Source: Cephalothrix spiralis | Taxonomy: Eukaryota > Nemertea > Palaeonemertea > Archinemertea > Cephalotrichidae | Length of the DNA stretch: 14,196 nucleotides | Direction of reading: 5' to 3' | Assembly: GCA_032353305.1 (NCBI GenBank) | Contig: JAUCNG010072218.1 | Location: 1 to 14,196 of the forward strand | Part shown: piece by piece, positions 1 through 8,407 of the stretch | Layout: each line of letters begins with the position of its first letter | Numbering within the stretch: position 1 is the first letter of the stretch | Program-made: the position numbers and the translations under genes | The notes under the pieces: model-generated | The model's input: only the letters and a program-made list of their open reading frames with translations | The model's database searches: none | Told to the model about the DNA's origin: nothing

Positions 1-27
1 TGGACATTTATTCGTTAAAATACAATC

Positions 28-93
28 TATAACACACTGCCTTTGACAGAATACAGGATATATCCTGTATTCCATCAAAGGCAGTGTGTTATA
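28..93. repeat. Near-perfect 66-bp palindrome with no spacer
   Basis: Two 33-base arms meet at 60/61 and match at 31 of 33 positions. The left arm begins TATAACACACTGCCTTTGA and its mirror ends in GGCAGTGTGTTATA. The two mismatches sit next to each other in the middle of the arm. It could be a very small foldback element or a hairpin from replication slippage. The central word ATATCCTGTATTC (60-72) occurs again at 11531-11543. Confidence 0.85.
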
Positions 94-301
94 TATTATA
101 TCAGCACTGTTAGATCATGATATTTATATAATTACAAGTTTTGTATTATACGTCTAGTTAATATCTACAGATATTATACGTAAAAATTTAATCAATTAAA
201 TTAATTCCGGAGTTTTTGCGGATCCAAAATTCTAATTCTATTGTAGAATTCACTGAGAGTACAGTACACAATAGCTGCATTGCGTGACTTCAGAAATTTA
301 C

Positions 302-470
302 GCTTCAAAACGAGGTTTCCCCCGAAATGCATTGCAAAATGGCATCAAAAAAATCCATTTGATTCCATATTTAAGCTCCAAAACGAGGATATTTATCCCA
401 CAATGCAATGCAAAATGGCATCAAAAGTTTTTTTATGCCATTTTGCATTGCAGTTTGGGAAAAATTGTAA
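302..470. repeat. Degenerate tandem unit plus perfect 18-bp hairpin
   Basis: A unit of about 50 bases is present twice in direct orientation (302-350 and 375-427). It starts GCTTCAAAACGAGG or GCTCCAAAACGAGG and ends CAAAATGGCATCAAAA. A perfect inverted copy of its end follows: 404-421 pairs with 435-452 over 18 bases around a 13-base loop. The short open frames reported through this stretch on the plus strand come from the repeats, not from a gene. Confidence 0.75.
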
Positions 471-718
471 ATGTCTCAAGTCACGTTATTTAGTCACATG
501 ATTTTAGCAAATGACATCAATTATTTTGTTCCCATTTTCGCAATGAAGCCATTGTTTACTGTATAGAGAAAATATGTTAATTGAGTTTCTTCAGTGGGTA
601 GGGCCAATTTATACATTTTTTATTGAATTGAATTTTTATTTACTTGAATAACTACATTTTTAGTATAAATATTTACATTATAAATGTTAAATTGTTATGT
701 AGTTAAATAAGAAGAGAC

Positions 719-883
719 ATGAGGAGCAAAAATGCTATCGAGCCCGTCCCTTATTATTTAATTGTAGAAAATAATAATTTAGAATTTCATAATAAATCGA
801 ACATCGATATCAACCTTAAACAAATTCAAAAATTCTGCCGCCGACGGAATTTTAAAACATTGATTGAAAATAACGTCATGTAA
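719..883 (+). CDS. Short open frame, possible caspase-like fragment
   Basis: A 54-codon frame from ATG to TAA on the strand opposite both genes. Its second half contains LIVENNNLEF, then SNIDINLKQIQKF and FKTLIENNV. This faintly resembles the start of a caspase p20 domain (pattern LIINNxxF, then DxxxLxxxFxxxxFxVxxxxN). A pyrimidine-rich stretch ending in TAG just before AAAATAATAA, and a GT inside CATGTAAAA, could be splice sites of a stray exon. There is no catalytic His or Cys and the base composition is very A+T-rich. A chance frame is about as likely. Confidence 0.2.
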   Translation: MRSKNAIEPVPYYLIVENNNLEFHNKSNIDINLKQIQKFCRRRNFKTLIENNVM

Positions 884-967
884 AAATATCCCATCTGGAA
901 CAGATATTAAAATGTTCTATTTGACATTTAATCATAAACATTAAGTCAAACTTGACTTTTGAACTCA

Positions 968-1177
<210 letters not shown>

Positions 1178-1637
1178 CTAGAAAACAAAAAATATCCCTT
1201 ACTATTAGTGAAATTGCTTATGTAATCCATATCAGTTATTACTGAGTCTTCAGCCTATATGCTGGCACTTATACTGTCCATCCCACTGGCAGGTTTTTCA
1301 CTAATTTTAAAAGTAGCATCCAAATTGTCTTAAGGTCTCAGAGTCATTGAGAGTTGCTGAATAAAAAACGCATACAATTTCAATTAACACGTAATTGAAG
1401 ACGTTTGATTAGTCCACGCTATTTTCATTGAAACAGAATCACAAAAAGTTTTTTTAGTTTAGAATATCACTAAATCATGTACGTAACTATTGATAAAAGT
1501 ATTCAACATTTAAGCGGTCCATATGCTTTTTTTTTAAAGTTATCATAACTATTTACAATGTCTGTATTTAACAATAGATTTATTCAAAGAGAGAAATATC
1601 CGAAAGATCACTTCTAGATTCAGAATTATTCCGCAAG
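1178..1637. other. Intron segment between transporter exon 7 and the nested gene
   Basis: This stretch holds the 3' untranslated region and poly(A) signal of the nested ankyrin-kinase, then A+T-rich sequence up to the acceptor at 1178-1181. I see no other gene, RNA or repeat here. Confidence 0.6.
1579..1584 (-). terminator. AATAAA poly(A) signal of the ankyrin-kinase gene
   Basis: A canonical AATAAA on the minus strand lies 54 bases after the TAG at 1638. It is the expected cleavage and polyadenylation signal for the nested gene, and its position favours the downstream TAG rather than the TGA at 1872 as the ancestral stop. It is in sense orientation within the host transporter's intron. Confidence 0.55.
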
Positions 1638-1871
1638 CTACTCCTCTAGAGGCACCACTGAACTTCCGGTGGTTTGTGACATCATATTACCGAGCTGACT
1701 TAATACTAGATCATAACCAAACCTGGTGGTTTCGCCTGAGCTCATTGTTTGTTCAATTTCGCTTCCAGGTTTAAATTGCACAATCATGCCTATTTCCGGT
1801 TTTCGTTCACCGATACGCTTTTGGAACATTTCCCAAAGTCTGTCACAAACATCTTGAGAGGAAGGTCGACT
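1638..1871 (-). other. In-frame C-terminal continuation of the ankyrin-kinase after an internal TGA
   Basis: Directly after the TGA at 1872-1874 the same reading frame stays open for 77 codons to TAG. It begins SRPSSQDVCDRLWEMF. Kinase subdomain XI normally reads CWxxxPxxRPS. Here CWLEDY, the stop, then SRPS gives exactly the six-residue spacing from Trp to the conserved Arg. The stop therefore replaces one residue, with no insertion or deletion. The rest (QKRIGERKPE, then a tail rich in Gly, Ser and Thr ending VVPLEE) looks like a normal kinase end plus a short tail. The first internal ATG (1829) is unlikely to be a separate gene start. This stretch is best read as the true C-terminus, lost or made conditional by the stop. 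Confidence 0.8.
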
Positions 1872-4800
1872 TCAATAGTCCTCAAGCCAGCATTCTTTTA
1901 TCAATTCTTTGATATCATCTGCTGATTGATCATCGACAAATATTGGTCGCACTCCATTGGTCATTTTTTCGATGACGTCATCATCTTCAAAAGGCTCCAA
2001 TTCGTAGTACACACTTCCTTGCCAAAGTTCATAGAGAACTAACCCGGAAGAAAAAGTATCAGTAGCAAACGAATACTTTCTAGACTGATGAACTTCCGGT
2101 GGCAGGTAGGCTGGGGTACCTTTTTTCCCTCTAGCTACCTCTTCACCATTTCTTAGTTGATCAGACAAACCGAAGTCACCAATTTTGATTTTATAATCAA
2201 TACTGATAAAGATATTTTGCAATTTTATGTCTTTATGGACGAATTTCTTGAAATGAATGAAAGAAAGGCCGTTAAATATCTGACCTGCAATATTTAGAAA
2301 ATATTGCACGCTGCTATGATAGTTTTCTGCATTTCCGGGATTTCGATCATGCCCCTTTCCGTTTATGATAAAATGTTTATGCAAATCTTCAATGCATAAT
2401 TCGATTATCATATATAAAAACGGTTTCCCTTTTTCGTGAGAGAGTTTATGTCCGAAAAATTCGACAATATTTTTATGTCGCAATTTAAGAGCATTTTCTG
2501 TTTCAACAATTAGAAACTGAACTTTTAAATTCATTTCTGACTTGGCCTTTGCTATGTCAATACACTTAATTGCAAATCTTTCTCCAGTTTCAGAATGAAC
2601 ACCGATCTTAACACTTCCAAAACTACCTTTTCCAATCATTTCATCTGTTATTTTGATAGCCAGAAGATTAGTAAGACGTTCATTGGATATCAAAAAGTCA
2701 GATATTTCCATATTCATTAACCCTGAAACTTTGCACATTTTATAACTCTCAGATGAAATCAAATTAAAAACATCCTCTGCCTCATCTCTTAAATATTCTA
2801 AGTAAATTATTATTTCATCCGCTTCAGTTAAAGAATCAAGAACTTCAGTCTTCAGGCAATCACTGGCATTTTGTATCAACAGTTTACATTTTTTCATGTT
2901 TTCTAGTTGCGCAACGATCGAACATTTGAACTCTTCAGGTTCGTATGCAACTGGTTCACAGACACTGTCAGAAATCGAATCATCTATTTTCAGTCTTAAA
3001 TGAAATTTTAGAACAGCTTTAAGGACAGATACATTGCCCTTCCTCAAACTTAGTACTATCAGATCTTCATAATTGTCATAATCTGATTTTTGAAGAAGGT
3101 AGTCGATGACATGCTGCTTTCTCTGACATGCAGCTAAATTCACAGCAGTTAACCCACCGTAACTACAAGTATTCACACTGACACCACTCTTAATAAGATA
3201 CTCAATAATGTTGAGGTGACCGCCAAATGCAGCATACATGAGAGCATTCATATTTTCATTATCAGTTATACCGGCAATGTCGCTTATTTTCTTGTCAATT
3301 TTGTTTACAAAATTAAGATGCCTCCGAGTATAGCTATATAAGAATGGGGCCACACCATCGTCTGTAGCTTCAACCTCGCTAGCGTTATTCTCAATCAGAA
3401 ACTTAACAATTTCAAGATTACCTTCCTGAGCTGCACAATGTATTGCCGTCGCACCATCGTTTCTAACTTGATGTGCATTAGCGTTATTCTCAATTAGAAA
3501 CATAACAATTTCATAATGTCCTTTTATGGATGCAATAATTAACGGGGTCTCACCATCGTGTGTAGCTTGATCTACATCAGCGTTATTCTCAATTAGAAGT
3601 CTAACAATTTCAAGATGACCATGCTCAGATGCACAATATAATGGGATCATACCATCGTCTGTAGCTTTATTTACGTCAGCGTTATTTTTAATTAGAAATT
3701 GAACAATTACAAGATGACCTTCTTGTGATGCACAACTTAATGGGGTTAAACCATCTTTCCTAGCTAGATTAATATCAGCGCTTTTTTCAATTAAAGTTCT
3801 AACAATATCCAAATGGCCATTGCAACAGCTAATGTACAATGGTGTTTTACCATAAGTATTATTCAATATACGAACATTAAGAACCTTGAGAAGACTTTCC
3901 GGAGAGCTAATTAACGATGGGAACGGGAACGGGATCGGGAGAAGGGCTGTCCAATAAAGAGCTTGACTTTGATTAATGTCAGAGATATTCTCAATATTAA
4001 TCACTAATTTAACAATTTCAAGAAGTCCTTTATCAGATGTAATAATGGTGGTCCGACCATCAAATTCAATAACATTAACACCACGGTACATGTCTTTGTA
4101 ATATAAACATATAACAGTATCGAAATAGCCTTCGAAGTTAATTATGTACAAAGGTGTTTCACCATCACCACAGCATATGTTCAAGTCAGCGTTATTTTCA
4201 ATCAGAAATTTTACAATTTTAAGATGACCTTTCCGAGATGCAATATACAATGGGGTCACACCATCGTTTGTAGCTTTATCTATGTCAGCGTTATACTCAA
4301 TTAGTAATTTAACAATTTCAAGATGACCTTGCTCAGATGCACAATATAATGGGGTCATACCATCGTTTGTAGCTTGATCAAAGTCAGCGTTATTCTCAAT
4401 CAGAAATCTAACAATTTCGATATCACCGTGTAGAGATGCACAAATTAATGGGGTCATACCTTCGTGTGTAGCTTGATCAACATCAGCGTTATTCTCAATC
4501 AAACATTTTACGGTTTCAAAACGACGGTGTAGAGATGCGCAATTTAATGGGGTCAAACCACCGTCTGTAGCTTGATTAACATCAGCGTTTTTTTCAATTA
4601 AAGTTCTAACAATATCTAAATGGTTTCTCAAGCAACTAATGAATAATGGTGTTTTACCATTAGCACTGCATTTATCTAAATCAGCATTATTCCCTATAAG
4701 AAGTTTAACAACTTCGAGATTACCTACGAACGAGCTAATTAACAATGGGGTTGTCCCATCAACAGTTCGGCCTTGATTTACGTCTGCATTATTCTCGATC

Positions 4801-5615
4801 AGAAATCTCACAATTTCAAGATGTCCCCGACCAGATGCAATTATTAACGGGGTCTCACCATCGTCTATAGCTTGATTAACATCAGCGTAATTTTCGATTA
4901 AAAATTTAATAATATCGAAATGGCCTCTGTGACAAATTATGTAAATTTGTGTTTGAAAATCACCACAGCATTTATTAAAGTCAGCATTATTCTCAATCAG
5001 AAATTTAACAATTTCAAGATGACCTTCCCGAGATGCAATATATAAGGGAGTAACACCATAGTGTGTAGCTTGATCTACGTCAGCGTTATTCTCAATTAGT
5101 AATTTAACAATTTCAAGATGACCTTGCCCAGATGCACAATATAATGGGGTCATACCATCGTTTGTAGCTTGATCGACGTCAGCGTTATTTATAATCAGAT
5201 GCCTAACAATTTCAAAATGACCCCGCCCAGATGCGCAATGTAGAGGGGTCACACCGTTGTTGGTAGCTTTATCTACGTCAGCGTTTATATCTTTAATCAG
5301 ATATTTAACAATTTCAAGATGACCGTGTAGAGATGCACTATTTAATGGAGTCAAACCATCGTTCGAAAGTTGATTAACATCAGCGTTATTTTCAATCAAA
5401 ACACAAACAATATCCAAATGACCATAACAACAAGCCGAAAGTAGTGCTGTTTCACCATGCTCATTCATATAATTAATGTCAATACACGTATTAGGATTAA
5501 CTAAGTATCGTACTCTAGCAAGGTCGCAATTACGAATTGCTAAGTGGATACTCTTTGATTCCCTTATCACAGACCAGTCCCTAATTACAGACCTTAGTGC
5601 GCGTAAAATGAACAT
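1872..5615 (-). CDS. Ankyrin-repeat protein with C-terminal protein kinase domain, intronless, nested in an ABCC4-like intron
   Basis: A single open frame of 1247 codons. Residues ~21-845 form about 24 ankyrin repeats of 33 residues (core GxTPLxxASxxGHLEIVxxLIENNADVxxA), degenerate near 500-585. Residues ~846-985 are a helical, acidic linker without a domain I recognise. A kinase domain starts near 985: glycine loop IGKGSFGSV 994-1002, ATP-anchoring Lys1017 (AIK), helix-C Glu1038, catalytic HKDIKLQN 1127-1134 (HKD instead of HRD), DFG 1147-1149, PPE 1172-1174, and D1186 with FSSG. All catalytic residues are present, so Ser/Thr-type activity is plausible. The ATG has A at -3 and an in-frame TAA 36 bases upstream. 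The frame ends at a TGA in kinase subdomain XI. Ank-then-kinase order resembles TNNI3K rather than RIPK4/ANKK1, but I claim no orthology. Ankyrin repeats presumably bind a protein partner (inference). Confidence 0.9.
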   Translation of the reverse strand: MFILRALRSVIRDWSVIRESKSIHLAIRNCDLARVRYLVNPNTCIDINYMNEHGETALLSACCYGHLDIVCVLIENNADVNQLSNDGLTPLNSASLHGHLEIVKYLIKDINADVDKATNNGVTPLHCASGRGHFEIVRHLIINNADVDQATNDGMTPLYCASGQGHLEIVKLLIENNADVDQATHYGVTPLYIASREGHLEIVKFLIENNADFNKCCGDFQTQIYIICHRGHFDIIKFLIENYADVNQAIDDGETPLIIASGRGHLEIVRFLIENNADVNQGRTVDGTTPLLISSFVGNLEVVKLLIGNNADLDKCSANGKTPLFISCLRNHLDIVRTLIEKNADVNQATDGGLTPLNCASLHRRFETVKCLIENNADVDQATHEGMTPLICASLHGDIEIVRFLIENNADFDQATNDGMTPLYCASEQGHLEIVKLLIEYNADIDKATNDGVTPLYIASRKGHLKIVKFLIENNADLNICCGDGETPLYIINFEGYFDTVICLYYKDMYRGVNVIEFDGRTTIITSDKGLLEIVKLVINIENISDINQSQALYWTALLPIPFPFPSLISSPESLLKVLNVRILNNTYGKTPLYISCCNGHLDIVRTLIEKSADINLARKDGLTPLSCASQEGHLVIVQFLIKNNADVNKATDDGMIPLYCASEHGHLEIVRLLIENNADVDQATHDGETPLIIASIKGHYEIVMFLIENNANAHQVRNDGATAIHCAAQEGNLEIVKFLIENNASEVEATDDGVAPFLYSYTRRHLNFVNKIDKKISDIAGITDNENMNALMYAAFGGHLNIIEYLIKSGVSVNTCSYGGLTAVNLAACQRKQHVIDYLLQKSDYDNYEDLIVLSLRKGNVSVLKAVLKFHLRLKIDDSISDSVCEPVAYEPEEFKCSIVAQLENMKKCKLLIQNASDCLKTEVLDSLTEADEIIIYLEYLRDEAEDVFNLISSESYKMCKVSGLMNMEISDFLISNERLTNLLAIKITDEMIGKGSFGSVKIGVHSETGERFAIKCIDIAKAKSEMNLKVQFLIVETENALKLRHKNIVEFFGHKLSHEKGKPFLYMIIELCIEDLHKHFIINGKGHDRNPGNAENYHSSVQYFLNIAGQIFNGLSFIHFKKFVHKDIKLQNIFISIDYKIKIGDFGLSDQLRNGEEVARGKKGTPAYLPPEVHQSRKYSFATDTFSSGLVLYELWQGSVYYELEPFEDDDVIEKMTNGVRPIFVDDQSADDIKELIKECWLEDY
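3100..5460 (-). repeat. Ankyrin-repeat DNA array with ~795-bp higher-order periodicity
   Basis: The coding DNA consists of roughly 99-base repeats that are still very alike at base level. A higher-order unit is also visible. The segment around 5101-5200 recurs almost base for base at 4306-4405, an offset of 795 bases (265 codons, eight repeats plus one codon). In protein terms, the block starting near residue 54 (HLDIV, then DGLTPLN, DGMTPLYCAS, GVTPLYIAS, CCGD) recurs near residue 320. It recurs in part near residue 589. This implies block duplication by unequal crossing-over rather than single-repeat growth. Confidence 0.8.
3919..3942. repeat. GGGAAC-type hexanucleotide microsatellite inside the ankyrin coding region
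   Basis: Four six-base units in a row on the plus strand: GGGAAC, GGGAAC, GGGATC, GGGAGA. Read on the coding strand they give the proline- and phenylalanine-rich PIPFPFPS near residue 560. That is foreign to an ankyrin repeat and sits in the most degenerate part of the array. Six-base units keep the frame open. Confidence 0.8.
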
Positions 5616-5660
5616 TTTAATTCCACCGAAGTGTTCACTTATCCGAAATTAAAAGGCAAA

Positions 5661-5670
5661 CTGCAAGGTG
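5661..5670 (-). promoter_or_regulatory. Possible 3' splice site in the 5' leader of the ankyrin-kinase gene
   Basis: On the minus strand, CACCTTGCAG lies 45 bases before the ATG at 5615, after a T-rich stretch. It would fit an acceptor joining an upstream non-coding exon to the single coding exon. I see no convincing TATA box or donor to pair with it, so this is a weak call. Confidence 0.2.
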
Positions 5671-6384
5671 ACAAAATCCGACCATATGTACAAGTACACT
5701 ATACTTTAATAAATAGACTTTTTAAATCATATATTATTAACAGCTGTGTCGTGAGCTTCAAACCACATTTTTACGAATCGATAGTGAATTAGAGACTCGA
5801 TAGAAAGTGGTTATTTGTCAAAGCTTTATTAAGATGCACAATCAATAAATAATAGAACTACTGGCTAATTAAGGCTCAAGAGGTGTTTGGACAGGGCTAG
5901 GGGGCCGATGCCATGCACTGTCATCAGAGGTCGCATAAAGCCTGACCAAGCCTTTTCAATTCACTATTTCTGTTGAGGGTTTCCGATGTATCAGTCGAAA
6001 TTAAAGCCTATGTCATGAAATAAGTAACAATTACTAAAAAACATAATACAAAAGATGAATTAAATAAAATTTTTACTTGTTACTGCATGGCCGTGATTAA
6101 ATTTCCGAACAAAATGGATTTTAACATTGACTGGGGGTCAATCAAGCAATCAATTGTCAGTGGAATAAAATCAAATGTGCATTTGAAAGAGCAATTAGAC
6201 CTTAACATATTATACGTTTATTTTAATTTTTTTCATTTTTCGAAAAATCTGAGCGTCGGATCCGTATGAATTAAAAATGGTATTAGTATCAAACCATAGA
6301 ATGGATAATGTGCTTTTGAAAACGGTTATCATAAGCTCGGATTTAAATTAAACCAAGAGACGCGTCGAACAAGCTGTTGAATGA

Positions 6385-6718
6385 CGAACTAAACTGCGCA
6401 CGTATTGTGAAATCAATCCGGATTTTGAAATAAAAGACATTTACATTGATAAGAATATTAATGAACTAGAAATTATTAAAGTTACCCGTTTAAGACTATC
6501 GTCGCACAATCTTGCAATTGAGACTGATCGCTGGTCTAGGCTGGCGCGTGAGAGGAGATTGTGTCAGTGCTGAATTCCACGTAATTTGTACCTGTGAGTT
6601 AACTGAAACGTGCCGGAATAATACTGATCTAAACTTTGACTCTCTTCTCAACTTCTATAAAGGTGATCCTAAAGCGATTGGTATGTTTGAAAGTGTTTGG
6701 ACATTAGTGATCTTTTTT
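6385..6718 (+). mobile_element. Degenerate C-terminal tail of a non-LTR reverse-transcriptase element
   Basis: Two overlapping frames give one recognisable protein end. Frame one (6385-6570) reads TKLRTYCEINPDFE, then TRLRLSSHNLAIETDRW and RERRLCQC before a TGA. From about 6566 the next frame continues AEFHVICTCELTETCRNN, then LNFDSLLNFYKGDPKAIG. The order KLRTY, RLSSHxLxIExGRW, RxCxxC, ExHVxxxC is the usual tail of endonuclease/reverse-transcriptase retroelement proteins of animals, with a zinc-knuckle-like C/H/C pattern. A frameshift at about 6566-6573, the loss of a few codons there and an upstream TGA (6382) show it is dead. It is antisense to both genes. The reverse-transcriptase core itself is not present. 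Confidence 0.6.
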
Positions 6719-7303
6719 TAACTGTATACTTTGTATTTTTTCCGATTTATCGAACTATAGTGTTAATGAATAATATTTGAATAATTAAGCCTGTGATGTG
6801 AGAACATTTGGACTGTGTGAATATCTCTATAATTATCAGTCAATAAATTATATAAGGAACGAAAAATATCACTGGCCTGTATCGGAGCCACTATTATGAA
6901 AAGCATGGCACTTAATTTACTATACATGCATGTATTAGAAATTAATGGACGTATTTTTAGCCAATAATAGCAGTATTGGTTAAAAAACAGTTCCATGCAA
7001 TATAAGCAGTCATATTCACTCTTATGAGAATGGCCCATATGACCGAGTTTGACGCCCAACTCAAAAAATTACTCCTTTGTATTAATTAACTTCAAAAATT
7101 CAGGCCTCATAGGCGAGGCGTGAAATATTTTGACACTTTTTTATACCATATTCAGTACATACACGGATGCTCAGCAATTAATTGTTTAAACTAAGTTAAA
7201 ATAATAGCAAAGCGAATTTTCTTTTTTTAATGCGCGAAAATTCAAATTTTTTATTAAAATTTTCAGAACAAAAACAAAAAGTGGTGATTTCCGAAATTAA
7301 TTA

Positions 7304-7504
<201 letters not shown>

Positions 7505-8407
7505 CTAGAAAGAATGAAAAATCAGTTAACCCTAATCCTAAACGGCTTTTTGAGCTCAAATCTGAAGGGGGCTTCAGAAGCCCATTTTTTGTCCAAAATC
7601 GAGAAGAAGAAAAAACTTAGCTTAATATCAAGATTTTTATAGTCTCAAAGTGTTTCTTTCTTTGCAAATGTCTTCAATACTTTTCGAACCGGAATATCAG
7701 TTGGCGACATCGCCACAGTTTCTCGAAAAGAGCCCCCAAAAAAGATTTTTAGCGCAAAGATGGGTTCTGGGCCAAATGACGCTAGAGTTGGAGCCTTACC
7801 CCATAGATTATCTGATATGACTATACAGAATCATAATGAGCACTATAGAAAATAAAAAGTGCATTTGGACCATTTAGGCTCTTTGCGTTCGCTATTTTTT
7901 CCCATTTTAGGGCCCTCCAGCGCCGGCCATGGTACCCCTTCCCCATTGATTTTTAATATGTCGGCAATCTATCCTTCTAAAAACTCCTAAAAAATTAACC
8001 TTGCGTTAAGCCGTTTTCAAGATAATTTTGAAAAACCATAGGGGTCCTAAATTTAAGATAAGGTTAAATGGGAACATTTTCTGTAGTCAAGTGTTTCGCC
8101 GCTAGAGACCCTAAAAGTGATCATCACATTTTATACGAGAATAATGACGTTCATGTTATAAAATGTCAATAGATTATGGAGACCAGCGTCAATTTAACCT
8201 GACTGAGTCACCAGGCAGTTTACGCTGAAGAACTTCCCCCAAGGTTCTTTTCCATGGAAAATAGCGTCAAGCTCGGGTCTCGAACCCGGCGCCTCCGGAT
8301 CCAAAGACCAGAGCTCTTGCCACCTCGCACAGTTGATCTTATTTGTATTGAATTGTACTCGTAAAGCACTAAAAAGCCCTTTAGAAATTTACTAAAAAAA
8401 TACATAC
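7505..8407. other. Intron between transporter exons 6 and 5
   Basis: No gene is seen. It contains a 15-bp palindrome, GGGCTTCAGAAGCCC (7569-7583), nested in a wider TCTGAAG/CTTCAGA pairing, and the tRNA-like SINE fragment near 8250-8340. A minus-strand open frame overlapping 8220-8405 is a translation of that SINE, not a gene. Confidence 0.6.
8250..8340 (-). mobile_element. tRNA-derived SINE head (pol III A- and B-box-like)
   Basis: Read on the minus strand, GGTTCGAGACC (8286-8276) is a good pol III B box. TGGCAAGAGCTCTGG (8322-8308) resembles an A box. Between them CTCTGG and CCGGAG can pair around TCTTTGGAT, like an anticodon arm. The A-to-B spacing (about 36 bases) is shorter than the roughly 44 of a functional tRNA, and no acceptor stem closes. 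This is therefore a tRNA-related repeat head, not a tRNA gene. The GGCGCCGGGTTCGAGACCC core is typical of such elements. The 3' end and target duplication could not be defined. Confidence 0.6.

Noticed and set aside
280-501. Two overlapping plus-strand open frames of about 70 codons
   Set aside because: They run through the tandem/hairpin repeat, have no protein family signal, and each reads the same repeated words.
1638-1829. Separate small gene starting at the ATG at 1829
   Set aside because: It is in the same frame as the kinase and continues kinase subdomain XI from before its ATG, so it is the C-terminus of the ankyrin-kinase.
1872-1874. TGA as a selenocysteine codon
   Set aside because: The replaced position in kinase subdomain XI is not a cysteine or redox site in the family, and I could not identify a SECIS structure by eye in the short 3' region. 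It is kept only as a test item.
1975-1982. TGACGTCA (CRE-like) palindrome
   Set aside because: It lies within the kinase coding region and is explained by the codons for Asp-Asp-Val-Ile, so no regulatory claim is justified.
3100-5460. Regularly repeated DNA resembling a CRISPR-like array
   Set aside because: The period is 99 bases, the repeats encode 33-residue ankyrin units in one open frame, and the sequence is animal nuclear DNA.
6087-6269. 60-codon plus-strand open frame
   Set aside because: I recognise no domain, it ends in low-complexity Phe/Asn sequence, and it is not in line with the nearby retroelement tail. Chance is likely.
6763-7059. 98-codon minus-strand open frame
   Set aside because: There are no recognisable motifs, no flanking splice sites that link it to either gene, and the transporter exons already join without it.
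8276-8322. Functional tRNA gene
   Set aside because: The A-to-B box spacing is too short and no acceptor stem can be closed, so only a tRNA-derived repeat is supported.
8220-8405. 61-codon minus-strand open frame containing a Gly/Arg-rich stretch
   Set aside because: That stretch is the translation of the tRNA-like SINE head, and its start overlaps intron sequence after the exon 5 donor.
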